Shown here one piece after another: positions 17,467-26,522 of a stretch of DNA of 64,000 nt. Under the pieces are notes generated by a model. It saw only the letters and a program-made list of their open reading frames with translations, searched no databases and was not told the origin of the DNA. The translations under genes and the position numbers were made by a program. The stretch spans positions 372,001 to 436,000 of the forward strand of contig NZ_QHHQ01000002.1 of assembly GCF_003258595.1 (NCBI RefSeq), read 5' to 3'. Positions within the stretch are counted from its first letter, which is position 1. Every line of letters starts with the position of its first letter. This DNA is from Acuticoccus sediminis (lineage in GTDB: Bacteria; Pseudomonadota; Alphaproteobacteria; Rhizobiales; Amorphaceae).

Positions 17467-18819
17467 ATGGATCAGAACACCGTCCAGGATCGCCCGAGGG
17501 CCGACGCCGACAGCGATCGTCAGGACGTGGAGGGCATCGCCACGCCGCTCGTTGCACCGACGCTGCCGCTTCAGGGTGGCAAGAACTCCGCATCCCCCAA
17601 CAACGGCATCGCCAGAAGCTTCACCCGCAAGGGCGAGCTGCTGTCGCGCAAGCTGAGCCGCCTCGCAGAGGAGGTGTGGGCGCCGGAGCAGACCAAGCAG
17701 CTCCGCCCCTTCCAGACGCAGGAAGTCGCCGCCCTGCTGGGCGTGACCGAGCGCTACGTGCGCCAGATGGCGAACGAGCTCGAGATCCCGAAGGCTGACG
17801 CCAAGCCCGTCGGCCGCCGCGTCTGGACGCTCGACGAGATCTCGCGCCTCCGCATTCACCTAGACGCCAAGTCCCCGGGTCGCTACCTGCCGCACCGCCG
17901 CGAGGGCGAGCACATCCAGGTGCTGAACTTCGCGACCTTCAAGGGCGGCTCCGGCAAGTCGACGCAGGCGGTGCACGCCGCGCAGTACTTCGCGCTGCGC
18001 GGCTACCGCGTCCTCGCCATCGACCTCGACCCGCAGGCGAGCCTCACCACCATGCTCGGCGTCACGCCGGAGCTGCACGTCGGCCCGCAGGAAAGCCTCT
18101 TCGGCGCGATCTCTTTCCAGGACGACGGCGACCCGACCAAGCTCGGCGAGGGGAGGGGCCCGCGCCCGATGCGCGAGGTGATCCGCCAGACCTACTTCAC
18201 CGGCCTCGACCTCGTCCCCGCCAGCCTGGAGCTTGCGGAGTTCGAGACCGAGAGCCCGCGGGCGCTGATGCTGCGCCATCCCTCGCCGTTCTTCACCCGC
18301 ATCTCCTCGGCCATCGACCAGGTCGCGGACGACTACGACATCGTGGTGCTCGACTCGCCGCCGCAGCTCGGCTTCATCACCATGGCGGGGCTCTACGCCT
18401 CCACCGGCCTCGTCGTGACGGTTCATCCGCAGATGATCGACGTCGCGTCGATGGCGCAGTTCATGACGCTCGCCGGATCGCTGATGGAGGTTCTGGAGGG
18501 GCAGGGGGGACGCACCGTTCCCCTCGATTTCGAGAAGATCCTCGTCACGCGGCACACGCCGTCCGATCAGCCGCAGATGGCCGTGGTCACGTTCCTGCGC
18601 TCGCTGTTCCGGACCGACGTCCTCACCGCGACGATGGTGAACAGCACCGCCGTCGCCGACTGCGGCCTCGCCCGCCAGACCCTCTACGAGGCGGTGCGTG
18701 ACAGCTCGAACAAGCGCACCTACGACCGGGCGCTGCAGTCCATGGACGGTGTCAACGCCGAGCTCGAGGCCGAGGTGCTCCGCGTCTGGCACCGCACGAA
18801 CCACCGCGCCGAGGATTGA
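17467..18819 (+). CDS. repA: RepA partition ATPase (ParA family)
   Basis: A 450-residue type Ib-like ParA of the repABC group. An N-terminal HTH region (TQEVAALLGVTERYVRQMANELEIP) is followed by the deviant Walker A KGGSGKST (about residues 159-166), Walker A' IDLDPQASLT and the Walker B region VVLDSPPQ. It drives segregation of RepB-bound centromeres on the nucleoid and usually represses its own promoter. GGGAGGAGGA lies just before the ATG at 17467. repB begins 1 bp after the stop. The N-terminal 45 residues are poorly conserved. Confidence 0.96.
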   Translation: MDQNTVQDRPRADADSDRQDVEGIATPLVAPTLPLQGGKNSASPNNGIARSFTRKGELLSRKLSRLAEEVWAPEQTKQLRPFQTQEVAALLGVTERYVRQMANELEIPKADAKPVGRRVWTLDEISRLRIHLDAKSPGRYLPHRREGEHIQVLNFATFKGGSGKSTQAVHAAQYFALRGYRVLAIDLDPQASLTTMLGVTPELHVGPQESLFGAISFQDDGDPTKLGEGRGPRPMREVIRQTYFTGLDLVPASLELAEFETESPRALMLRHPSPFFTRISSAIDQVADDYDIVVLDSPPQLGFITMAGLYASTGLVVTVHPQMIDVASMAQFMTLAGSLMEVLEGQGGRTVPLDFEKILVTRHTPSDQPQMAVVTFLRSLFRTDVLTATMVNSTAVADCGLARQTLYEAVRDSSNKRTYDRALQSMDGVNAELEAEVLRVWHRTNHRAED

Positions 18820-18820
18820 T

Positions 18821-20083
18821 ATGGCGAAATCCACCCGCAAGCGCGTTGCCAGCTTCCTCGCCGACATCGCCAACGAGGACGATTCCGAGCTTCCGGCCGA
18901 TGCCCCGGCGGCCAAGCCCAAGGCTGCGGAACACGCGCTCGCGAGCCTCGCCGCCGGCGCCCTGAGCGAGCCCGGACCGCCGCCCGCCGAGGAGGCCGTC
19001 GAGCCCCAGACGGCCGCCGGGACCCATGCGGCTCCCGAGACCAAAGCTGCCGCGGAGCCGGAGCCGGTGGCAGATACTTCGGCCGAGCCTGCCCCGGAAG
19101 CTGAGGCGCAGCCTGCGCCCGAGCCGGCGCCGCAGCGGGCCCCGGAGGTCAAGTCCGCGGGTGGGCGGGGCGATGGAGCGGGCCCGTCCGCATCCCGCGC
19201 GCCGGGTCTCGGGCACCTCCTCCACAACTGGGGGGAGCAGAGCCGCGAGGCCGAGCAGTGGCGCCGGGCGCTGGAACAGGGACAGGTGGTCCAGGAGGTC
19301 CCGACGGAGCTCATCACGCCGTTCCGCTGGCACGACCGCTTCTCCGACTTCGACGACAACGCTGAGTTCGAGGCGCTGGTCGAGAGCATCCTGCGCGAGG
19401 GGCAGATCGCGCCGGCGCTGTTGCGGCCGCATCCGAAGGAGCCGGGCAAGTACGAACTCGTCTACGGGCACCGGCGGCACCGGGCCTGCGTCAAGCTCGG
19501 TCGCCCGCTGCGCGCGATCGTGCGGGAGATGGACGACGAGTCCGCCGTCACGTTCCTGTCGCGGGAGAACAGCCAGCACGCGCCGCCATCCTTCATCGAG
19601 CGGGCGCGTCAGGCTGACCGGCTCCTCAAGGACACCGGCTGGACCGTCCAATTCACCGCCGACGTGCTCGGCGTGCAGCGCAGCGAAGTCAGCCGCTACC
19701 GCATGGTGATGACCCTGCCGGACCGGCTCGTGATGCAGATCGGCGGCGACCCCGCGATCGGACGGCCGACGTGGATGTCGCTGGAGACGATGTGGCGCGA
19801 CGAGGCGACGCGCGAGCGCATCACCGCCGAGCTCGACCGGGTGGAGCGGCAGGAGATCCGTGGCGCGCGTGCGATGCGCCGGCTGGTCGCGGCCGGCAAG
19901 CCGAATGTCGACAAGGGCGAGGTATTCCGGCCGAAAGGCGCGCAGGAGGCCGTGGTCCGCCGCGACGTCACGGCGTCCTCGGACAAGATCGTCATCGACA
20001 AGCGCCACGCGGCGGGGTTCGGCGACTTCCTGTGGGACCGGCTCGACGACCTCTGGACGGAGTGGCAGAGCCGCCAGGACTAG
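18821..20083 (+). CDS. repB: RepB centromere-binding protein (ParB family)
   Basis: A 420-residue ParB-type protein. Residues about 30-145 are an Ala/Pro/Glu-rich low-complexity segment, longer than usual for RepB. It is followed by the ParB/sulfiredoxin-fold domain with GHRRHRACVKLG, RENSQHAPPSFIERA and an HTH (FTADVLGVQRSEVSRYRMV). It should bind parS-like palindromes and partner RepA. The two 16-bp palindromes upstream of repA are the best candidates. repC is missing from its normal place downstream; instead a convergent DUF2726 gene follows. Confidence 0.94.
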   Translation: MAKSTRKRVASFLADIANEDDSELPADAPAAKPKAAEHALASLAAGALSEPGPPPAEEAVEPQTAAGTHAAPETKAAAEPEPVADTSAEPAPEAEAQPAPEPAPQRAPEVKSAGGRGDGAGPSASRAPGLGHLLHNWGEQSREAEQWRRALEQGQVVQEVPTELITPFRWHDRFSDFDDNAEFEALVESILREGQIAPALLRPHPKEPGKYELVYGHRRHRACVKLGRPLRAIVREMDDESAVTFLSRENSQHAPPSFIERARQADRLLKDTGWTVQFTADVLGVQRSEVSRYRMVMTLPDRLVMQIGGDPAIGRPTWMSLETMWRDEATRERITAELDRVERQEIRGARAMRRLVAAGKPNVDKGEVFRPKGAQEAVVRRDVTASSDKIVIDKRHAAGFGDFLWDRLDDLWTEWQSRQD

Positions 20084-20119
20084 GCGCCTGCCCGCAGTTC
20101 CCTTGGGCTTTTGGTCCGA

Positions 20120-20596
20120 CTACGGGGCCAGAAGGCCGATGAGCCGGCCGATTTCCGCCTTGTCGTAGGTGCGGCGCACGGGAACGTGGTGGAGCGGCAG
20201 TCCCGCCCGCCGCATCGCGCGGTCGACGAACCTGTCACGCTGGCGCCGCTCGCGCAGCTCGTGGCTGCGGTCGTCGAGCTCGACGGCGCAGATCGGCTCC
20301 AGTGTCTGCGGGTCGAGGAGCACGAAGTCGATGTGCTTCTGGGCGATCTGGTGGAAGGCGCGCCAGAAGAGCCGCTTGCGCGCCTTCACCGTGATCAGGT
20401 CGGCGAGCCGCACCTTCGTGACGACGATCGCCCGTTTGCCCGCCACCGCCAGCAGCACGCGGTAGAACCGCTTCTCCGCCGGGCTGAGGAGCGGGCGGCG
20501 CACGTAGCGGGGCCGCCGTGCCAGGAGCACGACGAGGAGGGCGACCGCAGCAGCGAGAGCGGCGCCCGCGGCAATGAGTTCAGGGGTCGAGAGCAC
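20120..20596 (-). CDS. DUF2726 domain protein, membrane-anchored
   Basis: A 158-residue protein with one N-terminal transmembrane segment (about residues 8-26) and a DUF2726 domain. The domain shows LSPAEKRFYRVLL, KVRLADLI, HIDFVLLDPQTLEPICAVELDD and HVPVRRTY, features of a restriction-endonuclease-like fold in which the D...E-L-D residues could be a nuclease core. The function of the family is unknown. The start is GTG. It is convergent with repB (36 bp apart) and 90 bp from the importer operon on the same strand. Confidence 0.75.
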   Translation of the reverse strand: MLSTPELIAAGAALAAAVALLVVLLARRPRYVRRPLLSPAEKRFYRVLLAVAGKRAIVVTKVRLADLITVKARKRLFWRAFHQIAQKHIDFVLLDPQTLEPICAVELDDRSHELRERRQRDRFVDRAMRRAGLPLHHVPVRRTYDKAEIGRLIGLLAP

Positions 20597-20686
20597 GCGG
20601 GGTCCGAGGCGTCGGTTTGGTTGGCGGCATCGCAGCCACCATGTAGACGCCTCGCCGCCCCACGGCCAGCGGCAGGGTCTCGCGCG

Positions 20687-21598
20687 TCAGTTCACGCCGG
20701 CGACGTCCTCGCGTGCGTTGGACGGGTCGAGGAGGTCGCGCACCCAGTCGCCCAGGATGCTGATCGACAACGTGGTGAAGAAGATCGCGCAGCCGGCGGG
20801 GATGCCGATCCACCACGCTGTCGCCAGGTAGTTGCGGCCTTCGCCGAGCGTGAGGCCGAGGCTCGTCGCCGGCGGCTGCACGCCGAGGCCGAGGAAGGAG
20901 AGCGAGGTCTCCAGAAGGATGATCTCGGGGAAGTTCAGCGTGATCTGGACGACGAGGATGCTGAGGATGTTCGGCAGGACGTGCCGGACGTAGATCCGCG
21001 CCGGGTGGACGCCGAGGGTGCGGATGGCACCGGCGTAGCCCTTGCTGTTGGCCGACAGCACCAGGCCGCGCGTCAGCCGCGCGTAGGTCTCCCAGCCGTA
21101 AAGGCCGACGATGGCGAGGAACAACTCGAACGTGTTGCCGAAGAAGGCGAGGATCGCCAGCGCCACGATGAAGAACGGCACCGCCGCCTGGAAGTCGACG
21201 AAGATCATGATGACGTCGTCGACGAAGCCGCGGAAGTGCGCCGCGACGAAGCCGAGGATGGTGCCGGCGACGGCGCCGATCAGCGTGCCGACGAGCGCGA
21301 TGACGAGGCTGGTGCGCACCGCGTAGAAGAGGCGGGAGAGGACGTCGCGCCCGAGACCGTCGGTGCCGAGGACGTAGTCCCAGCTCCCGCCCGCGAACAC
21401 CGGCGGTTTCAGGCGGTTGAGGAGGCTCTGCTCGGCGAACCCGTAGGGGGCGATCACGTCCGCGAAGATCGCGACGAGGACGATGAGCGCGAGCCAGACA
21501 ACGCAGACCGCGACGGCGAGCGGCGTGCGCGACCACGCGCCGAGGATCCTCGCGCGGACGCCCGCGCCCCGCGGTTCGGCAGTTGCAGCCATCGTCAT
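20687..21598 (-). CDS. ABC transporter permease, DppC type (phosphodiester-linked operon)
   Basis: A 303-residue inner-membrane permease with an N-terminal OppC-type segment (FADVIAPYGFAEQSLLNRLKPP), GTDGLGRDVLSRL typical of DppC, an EAA-like loop (IRTLGVHPARIYVRHVLPNI) and the ending LGDWVRDLLDPSN. It is the last gene of a seven-gene operon and overlaps the DppB gene by ATGA. The operon's two phosphodiesterases suggest a phosphorus-containing substrate. Confidence 0.94.
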   Translation of the reverse strand: MTMAATAEPRGAGVRARILGAWSRTPLAVAVCVVWLALIVLVAIFADVIAPYGFAEQSLLNRLKPPVFAGGSWDYVLGTDGLGRDVLSRLFYAVRTSLVIALVGTLIGAVAGTILGFVAAHFRGFVDDVIMIFVDFQAAVPFFIVALAILAFFGNTFELFLAIVGLYGWETYARLTRGLVLSANSKGYAGAIRTLGVHPARIYVRHVLPNILSILVVQITLNFPEIILLETSLSFLGLGVQPPATSLGLTLGEGRNYLATAWWIGIPAGCAIFFTTLSISILGDWVRDLLDPSNAREDVAGVN

Positions 21599-22536
21599 CG
21601 CGCCGCTCCCCGGGCTTCGGTGGTGGAAACGCGTGGGTCGAGGAGGGTGTAGAGGAGGTCGACCGCCAGATTGACGACGACCATGGTCACGGCGATCAGC
21701 AGCACGATCACCTGCACCACCGCGAGGTCGCGCTGCGCCACGGCGTTGACGAGCAGCGAGCCGACGCCCGGATAGCCGAACACCGTTTCGATCACCGTCG
21801 CCCCGCCGATCATCATGCCGATCCTCAGCCCCAGGACGGTGATGAGCGGGATCGAAGCGTTCGGCAGCGCGTGGCCGATGACGCGCGCCCGCCAGCCGAC
21901 GCCCTTCGCCCAGGCGGTGCGCATGAAGGGCTGGTCCAGCACCTCCAGCATGGAGGAGCGGGTGTAGCGCGCGACCATCCCGGCGTAGGCGGTGCCGTAG
22001 GTGACGGCGGGCATGACGAGGTGCTTCCAGCTGCCGCTGCCGGAGCTAGGCAGCCAGCGCAGCGTCATCGAGAAGAGCATGATGAGGAGGATGCCGAGGA
22101 AGAAGTTCGGCACCGAATAGCCGAGCACGGTCGCGCCCATGGTGACGCGGTCGAGCCAGGAGTCCTTGTTGAGCGCGGCCATGATGCCGGAGGGGATGCC
22201 GATGAGGAGCATCACCGTGAGCGCGAGGCCGGCGAGGACGAGCGTCGCGGGGACGCGCTCCAGCACCACCTCGGTCGCCTCCCGCCCGTCGCGGAAGGAG
22301 AAGCCGAGGTCGCCGGTGAAGACGGAGCGGACGTAACCGGCGAACTGCTCGGGCAGGGTGCGGTCGAGGCCCCACATCTCGCGGTAGCGCTGCTGCACTT
22401 CCGGCGGCGTGTCGTCGGGGAGCATGCGTTCCACCGGATCGCCGGAGAGGCGCAGCACGACGAACACGAACGTCAGCGCGAGGAAGAGCGTCGCGATGCA
22501 GCGCAGGACCTTGGTGACGAGGAAGGCGGCCGTCAC
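21595..22536 (-). CDS. ABC transporter permease, DppB type
   Basis: A 313-residue permease starting with the typical DppB segment (KVLRCIATLFLALTFVFVVLRLSGDP) and containing SVPNFFLGILLI, the EAA loop (RTAWAKGVGWRARVIGHALPN) and GATVIETVFGYPGVG. The GTG start at 22536 overlaps the preceding stop (GTGA) and is chosen because it begins just before the first membrane segment. It pairs with DppC. Confidence 0.93.
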   Translation of the reverse strand: MTAAFLVTKVLRCIATLFLALTFVFVVLRLSGDPVERMLPDDTPPEVQQRYREMWGLDRTLPEQFAGYVRSVFTGDLGFSFRDGREATEVVLERVPATLVLAGLALTVMLLIGIPSGIMAALNKDSWLDRVTMGATVLGYSVPNFFLGILLIMLFSMTLRWLPSSGSGSWKHLVMPAVTYGTAYAGMVARYTRSSMLEVLDQPFMRTAWAKGVGWRARVIGHALPNASIPLITVLGLRIGMMIGGATVIETVFGYPGVGSLLVNAVAQRDLAVVQVIVLLIAVTMVVVNLAVDLLYTLLDPRVSTTEARGAAR

Positions 22537-23957
22537 CGCCACGCCCCCGTGCCGGCGGTCCAGCCGCAGTCGATGACGCTCTTGCCCTCGACGTCCCACA
22601 CCGCGAGGTGCTGCTGGAAGCCGCGGTGCTCCACCGAATTGACCGTCTGCGCCGCGCGCGGCGGCTCGGGACCGTCGGCGAACGCCTCGGCGAGGACGCG
22701 GCCGCTGGTGTCCTCGGTCGACAGGCCGAGGAGGGCAAGGACGGTGGGGGTGATGTCGGGCAGCCAGCAGGGGGTGTCGCTGACGAAACCGGCGCGGAAC
22801 TGCGGGCCTGCGCCCGCCAGTACGGTCGCGAGCTCGCCGCGGTTGAGGCCGCCGTGCATGCCGCCGCCGATGTCGATCCCCTCGGTGAAGTAGCGCCGCT
22901 CGGCGCCCGCGTCGCTCGCCTCGTCCGGTCCGGTGGAGCGCAGGGTGAAGGCGATCGGCGGGGCGAGGGCGTGGCCCTGGCCGACGAGCGGGAAGGGGAG
23001 GGTGCCCGGTACCGCAGGCGCGCCGGCGCGGCCGGTGAAGACGAGGCCGCACCACGGCATCTCGCTCAGAACGTCGACGGCGCGGGCGAGGTCGGCCGGG
23101 GCCGGGTCGTCGAGCCAGAGACCGTTGAAGACGCCGCTGACGAGGCGGTCGCGGTACTCGGCCGGCAGGTCCATGTCGGGGGAGGCGGTGGCAGAGCCGG
23201 TGATCTGCCCGTGATCGGACATGACGATCAGGTGCTCCGGTCCGCGACCGGCGCGCCACCCGGCGAGGATCTCGCCGAACGCTGCATCGGTGAGGCGCTG
23301 CGACGCCTCGGTCTCGGGGGCGCGCACGCCGAACGCGTGGGAGGTGAGGTCCGGGTCGTTCATCCAGATGACCGCGACGTCGGGGTCGCGGGTCGGCCAG
23401 ACGATGTCGGTGAGGACGCGGCGCGCGTAGTCGATCCGGGCGTTGTTGGGGCGTGCGGTCTCGGGGACGGGGCCGAGGAGGGCCTCCGCCTCGGCCTTCA
23501 GCGTGGGGGACATGTCCGGCGTCGGGTGGCAGCAGAAGGTCTCGTGACCGTTCGTCACCGCGTTCGGGTTCATCATGTGGGTGGCGCCGGTCGAGGCGGT
23601 GCTGACGACCACCATCGACCTGCCCGCTGCCGCGAGCCGGTCGCCGAGCGCCGGGCGGTGGATGAGCGGGCCGCGACCGGCAACGCGGAGGAGATCCTCG
23701 ACGAGGCCGGTGCGCACCGGCTCCTCGGGGACAGCCGCATGGCGGAAGCGGTTGGCGATCATCCCGTGCCAGCGCGGCGGATTGCCGGTGAAGGTGCTGG
23801 TGACGGCGACGCGCGTCTCGCTCGGGAACACGCTGCGGGCGTTGGCGAACCGCACCCCCTCGGCCATGAACGCGGCGAGGTTGGGCATGAGGTCCGCCGT
23901 GACGCGGTCCGGCCGCAGGCCGTCGAAACTGACGATGAGTGTGCTGCCGGGCTTCAT
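22533..23957 (-). CDS. Type I phosphodiesterase / nucleotide pyrophosphatase family enzyme
   Basis: A 474-residue alkaline-phosphatase-superfamily enzyme of the NPP group. The N-terminal metal site is IVSFDGLRPD, the nucleophile region is SVFPSETRVAVTS with Thr or Ser as candidate nucleophile, and further metal ligands are WMNDPDLTSHAFG and VMSDHGQITGS. These proteins cleave phosphodiester or pyrophosphate bonds. No signal peptide is seen, so it probably acts in the cytoplasm on an imported molecule. It overlaps both neighbouring genes by 4 bp. AAGGA precedes the ATG at 23957. Confidence 0.86.
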   Translation of the reverse strand: MKPGSTLIVSFDGLRPDRVTADLMPNLAAFMAEGVRFANARSVFPSETRVAVTSTFTGNPPRWHGMIANRFRHAAVPEEPVRTGLVEDLLRVAGRGPLIHRPALGDRLAAAGRSMVVVSTASTGATHMMNPNAVTNGHETFCCHPTPDMSPTLKAEAEALLGPVPETARPNNARIDYARRVLTDIVWPTRDPDVAVIWMNDPDLTSHAFGVRAPETEASQRLTDAAFGEILAGWRAGRGPEHLIVMSDHGQITGSATASPDMDLPAEYRDRLVSGVFNGLWLDDPAPADLARAVDVLSEMPWCGLVFTGRAGAPAVPGTLPFPLVGQGHALAPPIAFTLRSTGPDEASDAGAERRYFTEGIDIGGGMHGGLNRGELATVLAGAGPQFRAGFVSDTPCWLPDITPTVLALLGLSTEDTSGRVLAEAFADGPEPPRAAQTVNSVEHRGFQQHLAVWDVEGKSVIDCGWTAGTGAWR

Positions 23958-24667
23958 GCGGCAAGTCCTTCCAGGAGCTGGCGTGCGCCGGCCGGGTCGT
24001 TGACGAGGATGGCGTCGACGCCGAGCGTCGCGAGCCGGGAGACGGCGGTGCGGTCGATGTCGCCGACCGCGCGGCCGGTGCCGCCGCCGCCGGCCGTCAC
24101 CCAGATGGGGACCGTGCGCGCCGCGATGGCGGCGAGGATTGTGGGCTCCGCGTCCCGCTCCCAGAGGCGCACCGCGTCGGCGCCGGCGTCGAGGAACGCA
24201 GTCCAGAGGCCGGGCTGCGGGATCATCGCGAGGACCGTGTGGCCGGAGTCGGCGAAGCGGCGGACGCTCTCTATCGCGTGCAGGGCGAGGACGATGGGCC
24301 GCGCGTCGGGCTCGGGGAGGGCCGCGGCGAGCGCGTCGAGGCCCGCGGGAGTCTCGTCCTTCACGTCGAGCATCAGCGGGACGGACGGCGAAACGGCGCC
24401 TAGCGCGTCGGCGAAGACGGGCGCGGCGGGAACGCCTCCGGCCGTCACACCGGCGAGGGCCGCGGCGGTCAGGTCCGCGACGCGGTCGGGGCGGCCGGCG
24501 AGGCGTGCGAGGTCGGCGTCGTGGATGCAGACGACGTGGCCGTCGGCGGTGACACGCACGTCCGACTCCACGGCGTCCGCGCCGGCGGCGACCGCGGCGC
24601 GCCAGGATGCGGGCGAGTTCTCGCGGTGCGTGGCGCTGGCGCCCCGGTGGGCGACGATCTGGATCAT
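23954..24667 (-). CDS. Glycerophosphodiester phosphodiesterase
   Basis: A 237-residue GDPD-family TIM-barrel enzyme, typical of the cytoplasmic UgpQ size. Signature blocks are VAHRGASATHRENS, AVESDVRVTADGHVVCIHD (catalytic His, Glu, Asp) and LMLDVKDE. It hydrolyses glycerophosphodiesters to sn-glycerol 3-phosphate and an alcohol. It lacks a signal peptide, so substrate must be imported, fitting its position inside an ABC importer operon. ATGA overlaps link it to both neighbours. Confidence 0.93.
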   Translation of the reverse strand: MIQIVAHRGASATHRENSPASWRAAVAAGADAVESDVRVTADGHVVCIHDADLARLAGRPDRVADLTAAALAGVTAGGVPAAPVFADALGAVSPSVPLMLDVKDETPAGLDALAAALPEPDARPIVLALHAIESVRRFADSGHTVLAMIPQPGLWTAFLDAGADAVRLWERDAEPTILAAIAARTVPIWVTAGGGGTGRAVGDIDRTAVSRLATLGVDAILVNDPAGARQLLEGLAA

Positions 24668-25491
24668 ACGGCAATCCTTGCTGCGCGTTCGCCCCTGAGG
24701 GTCGGGGCGCGGTCCATGCTCGGGATCGCGGCGACGAGGCGGCGCGTGTAGTCCTCGCTCGGGGCATCGAACAGCGTGTCCGGGTCGCCGGTCTCGACGA
24801 TGCGGCCGGCGCGCATGACGGCGATCCGGTCGGAGATGTGCCGCGCCACGGAGAGGTCGTGGGTGATGAAGACGAGGGAGAGGCCGAACGCCTCGCGCAG
24901 CGCCATCAACAGGTTGATGATCTGCGCCTGCACCGAGACGTCGAGCGCGCTGACCGCCTCGTCGCACACGAGAAGCCGCGGCTGCAGGACGAGCGCGCGG
25001 GCGATGACGGCGCGCTGGAGCTGCCCGCCGGAGAGCTGCTGCGGGACGCGCCCGGCGATCCCGGCGAGCCCGACCCGCTCCAGGATGTCGTCGACGCGGG
25101 CGTGCAGCTCGGGTCGGGGAAGGCGCTCGTGCGCCGACAGGGCACCGGCGACCTGGTCGCGGACGCGTACGCGCGGATCGAGAGCGTCGGCCGGGTTCTG
25201 GAAGACGAGCTGCACGTGGCGTCGTTCGCGCCGCCAGGCGGCCGAGCCCGGCCTCGCATAGGGGCGTCCGTCGAAGAGGACGGAACCGGCGGAGGGGGTC
25301 TCGATCCCGGCGGCGATGCGGCCGAGGGTCGACTTGCCGCTGCCGCTCTCGCCGACGATGCCGAGCGTCTCGCCGGGCGCCATCGCGAGGCTCACCCCGT
25401 CCACCGCCGGCACCGTGACCCCGCCGAGGAGGCGCTGCCCGGTGCGGTAGTGCCGCGAGACGTCGCGGATGCGGAGGATGGCGTCTGTCAT
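24664..25491 (-). CDS. ABC transporter ATPase, DppF type
   Basis: A 275-residue ATPase with Walker A GESGSGKS, Q-loop FQNPADALDP, signature SGGQLQR, Walker B LLVCDEAVSALD and H-loop ITHDLS. Walker B carries DEAVS where DEPTS is usual, still with the catalytic Glu. It is shorter than most DppF proteins because the C-terminal cysteine extension is missing. It is the second ATPase of the importer. Confidence 0.93.
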   Translation of the reverse strand: MTDAILRIRDVSRHYRTGQRLLGGVTVPAVDGVSLAMAPGETLGIVGESGSGKSTLGRIAAGIETPSAGSVLFDGRPYARPGSAAWRRERRHVQLVFQNPADALDPRVRVRDQVAGALSAHERLPRPELHARVDDILERVGLAGIAGRVPQQLSGGQLQRAVIARALVLQPRLLVCDEAVSALDVSVQAQIINLLMALREAFGLSLVFITHDLSVARHISDRIAVMRAGRIVETGDPDTLFDAPSEDYTRRLVAAIPSMDRAPTLRGERAARIAV

Positions 25492-26522
25492 TGCGGGCGT
25501 CTCGCGAAGTGGCAGGCCGCGGCGGAGCCGGGGGCGGTCTCCACCATCGCCGGGCGCGTGGCGCAGACAGGGGCCGCCTTCGGGCAGCGGGTGGAGAAGT
25601 AGCATCCGGGGGGGCGGGCCGCCGGCGGCGGGACACTGCCCCCGATCGCCTCCAGCGCGGTGCCGCGCGGCGTCTCGGGGCCGATGCGGCATTCCATCAG
25701 GGCGCGGGTGTAGGGATGGTGCGGGCGGGTGAAGAGCTCGTCGGCCGGTGCCGTCTCGACGATGCGGCCGGCGTACATCACGGCGACGCGGTCGGCGATC
25801 TCGGCGACGACGCCGAGGTCGTGGGTGACGAAGACCAGCGCCATTCCGGTCTCGCCCTGAAGCGCCTTCAGGAGGTCGAGGATCTGCGCCTGGATGGTGA
25901 CGTCCAGCGCGGTGGTCGGTTCGTCGGCGAGCAGCACCCTGGGGCGTGAGGCGATCGCCATCGCGATCATCACACGCTGGCACATGCCGCCGGAGAGCTG
26001 GTTCGGGTAGGACCGCGCGCAGCGGGCGGGGTCGGTGATGCCGACGTGCTCCAGCAGCGTCGTGACCTCGTGCCGCCGCTCGCCGGGGGAGAGGGCGGTG
26101 TGGAGGCGGAGCGCTTCCTCGATCTGCCGGCCGACGGTGCGAATCGGATTCAGCGCGGACATCGGGTTCTGGAAGATCATGGCCGCGTCGCGCCCGCGCA
26201 CGGGGCCGAGCGCGCTCTCCGGCGTTCCGACCATCTGGTGGCCGGCGATCCGCACGGACCCTTCGGCATGGAGCGGCGGCGTCAGGAGGCCGAGGGCGGC
26301 CATCAGGGTGAGGCTCTTGCCGCAGCCGGACTCGCCGACGAGGCAGACCGTCTCGCCCGCTGCGACGTCGAGCGTCACGTCGTCGACGAGCGTCAGCGGT
26401 CCCCGCCGAACCGCGAGCCGGTCGATGCGCAGGACCGCTTCGCCCGCCGCGGGGGCAGCGGGCGCGCGGCCGAAACGGAGGGCGCCGGGGGCGCCCTCCG
26501 CGGTGGTGGCGGCGAGGCTCAC
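25488..26522 (-). CDS. ABC transporter ATPase, DppD type
   Basis: A 344-residue ATPase with Walker [10 protein letters not shown]-loop [10 protein letters not shown], signature SGGMCQR, Walker [13 protein letters not shown] and H-loop VTHDLG. The C-terminal extension contains [15 protein letters not shown]. The first 30 residues are Ala-rich. The GTG start at 26522 overlaps the stop of the binding-protein gene. It is the second gene of the operon. Confidence 0.93.
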   Translation of the reverse strand: MSLAATTAEGAPGALRFGRAPAAPAAGEAVLRIDRLAVRRGPLTLVDDVTLDVAAGETVCLVGESGCGKSLTLMAALGLLTPPLHAEGSVRIAGHQMVGTPESALGPVRGRDAAMIFQNPMSALNPIRTVGRQIEEALRLHTALSPGERRHEVTTLLEHVGITDPARCARSYPNQLSGGMCQRVMIAMAIASRPRVLLADEPTTALDVTIQAQILDLLKALQGETGMALVFVTHDLGVVAEIADRVAVMYAGRIVETAPADELFTRPHHPYTRALMECRIGPETPRGTALEAIGGSVPPPAARPPGCYFSTRCPKAAPVCATRPAMVETAPGSAAACHFARRPQ

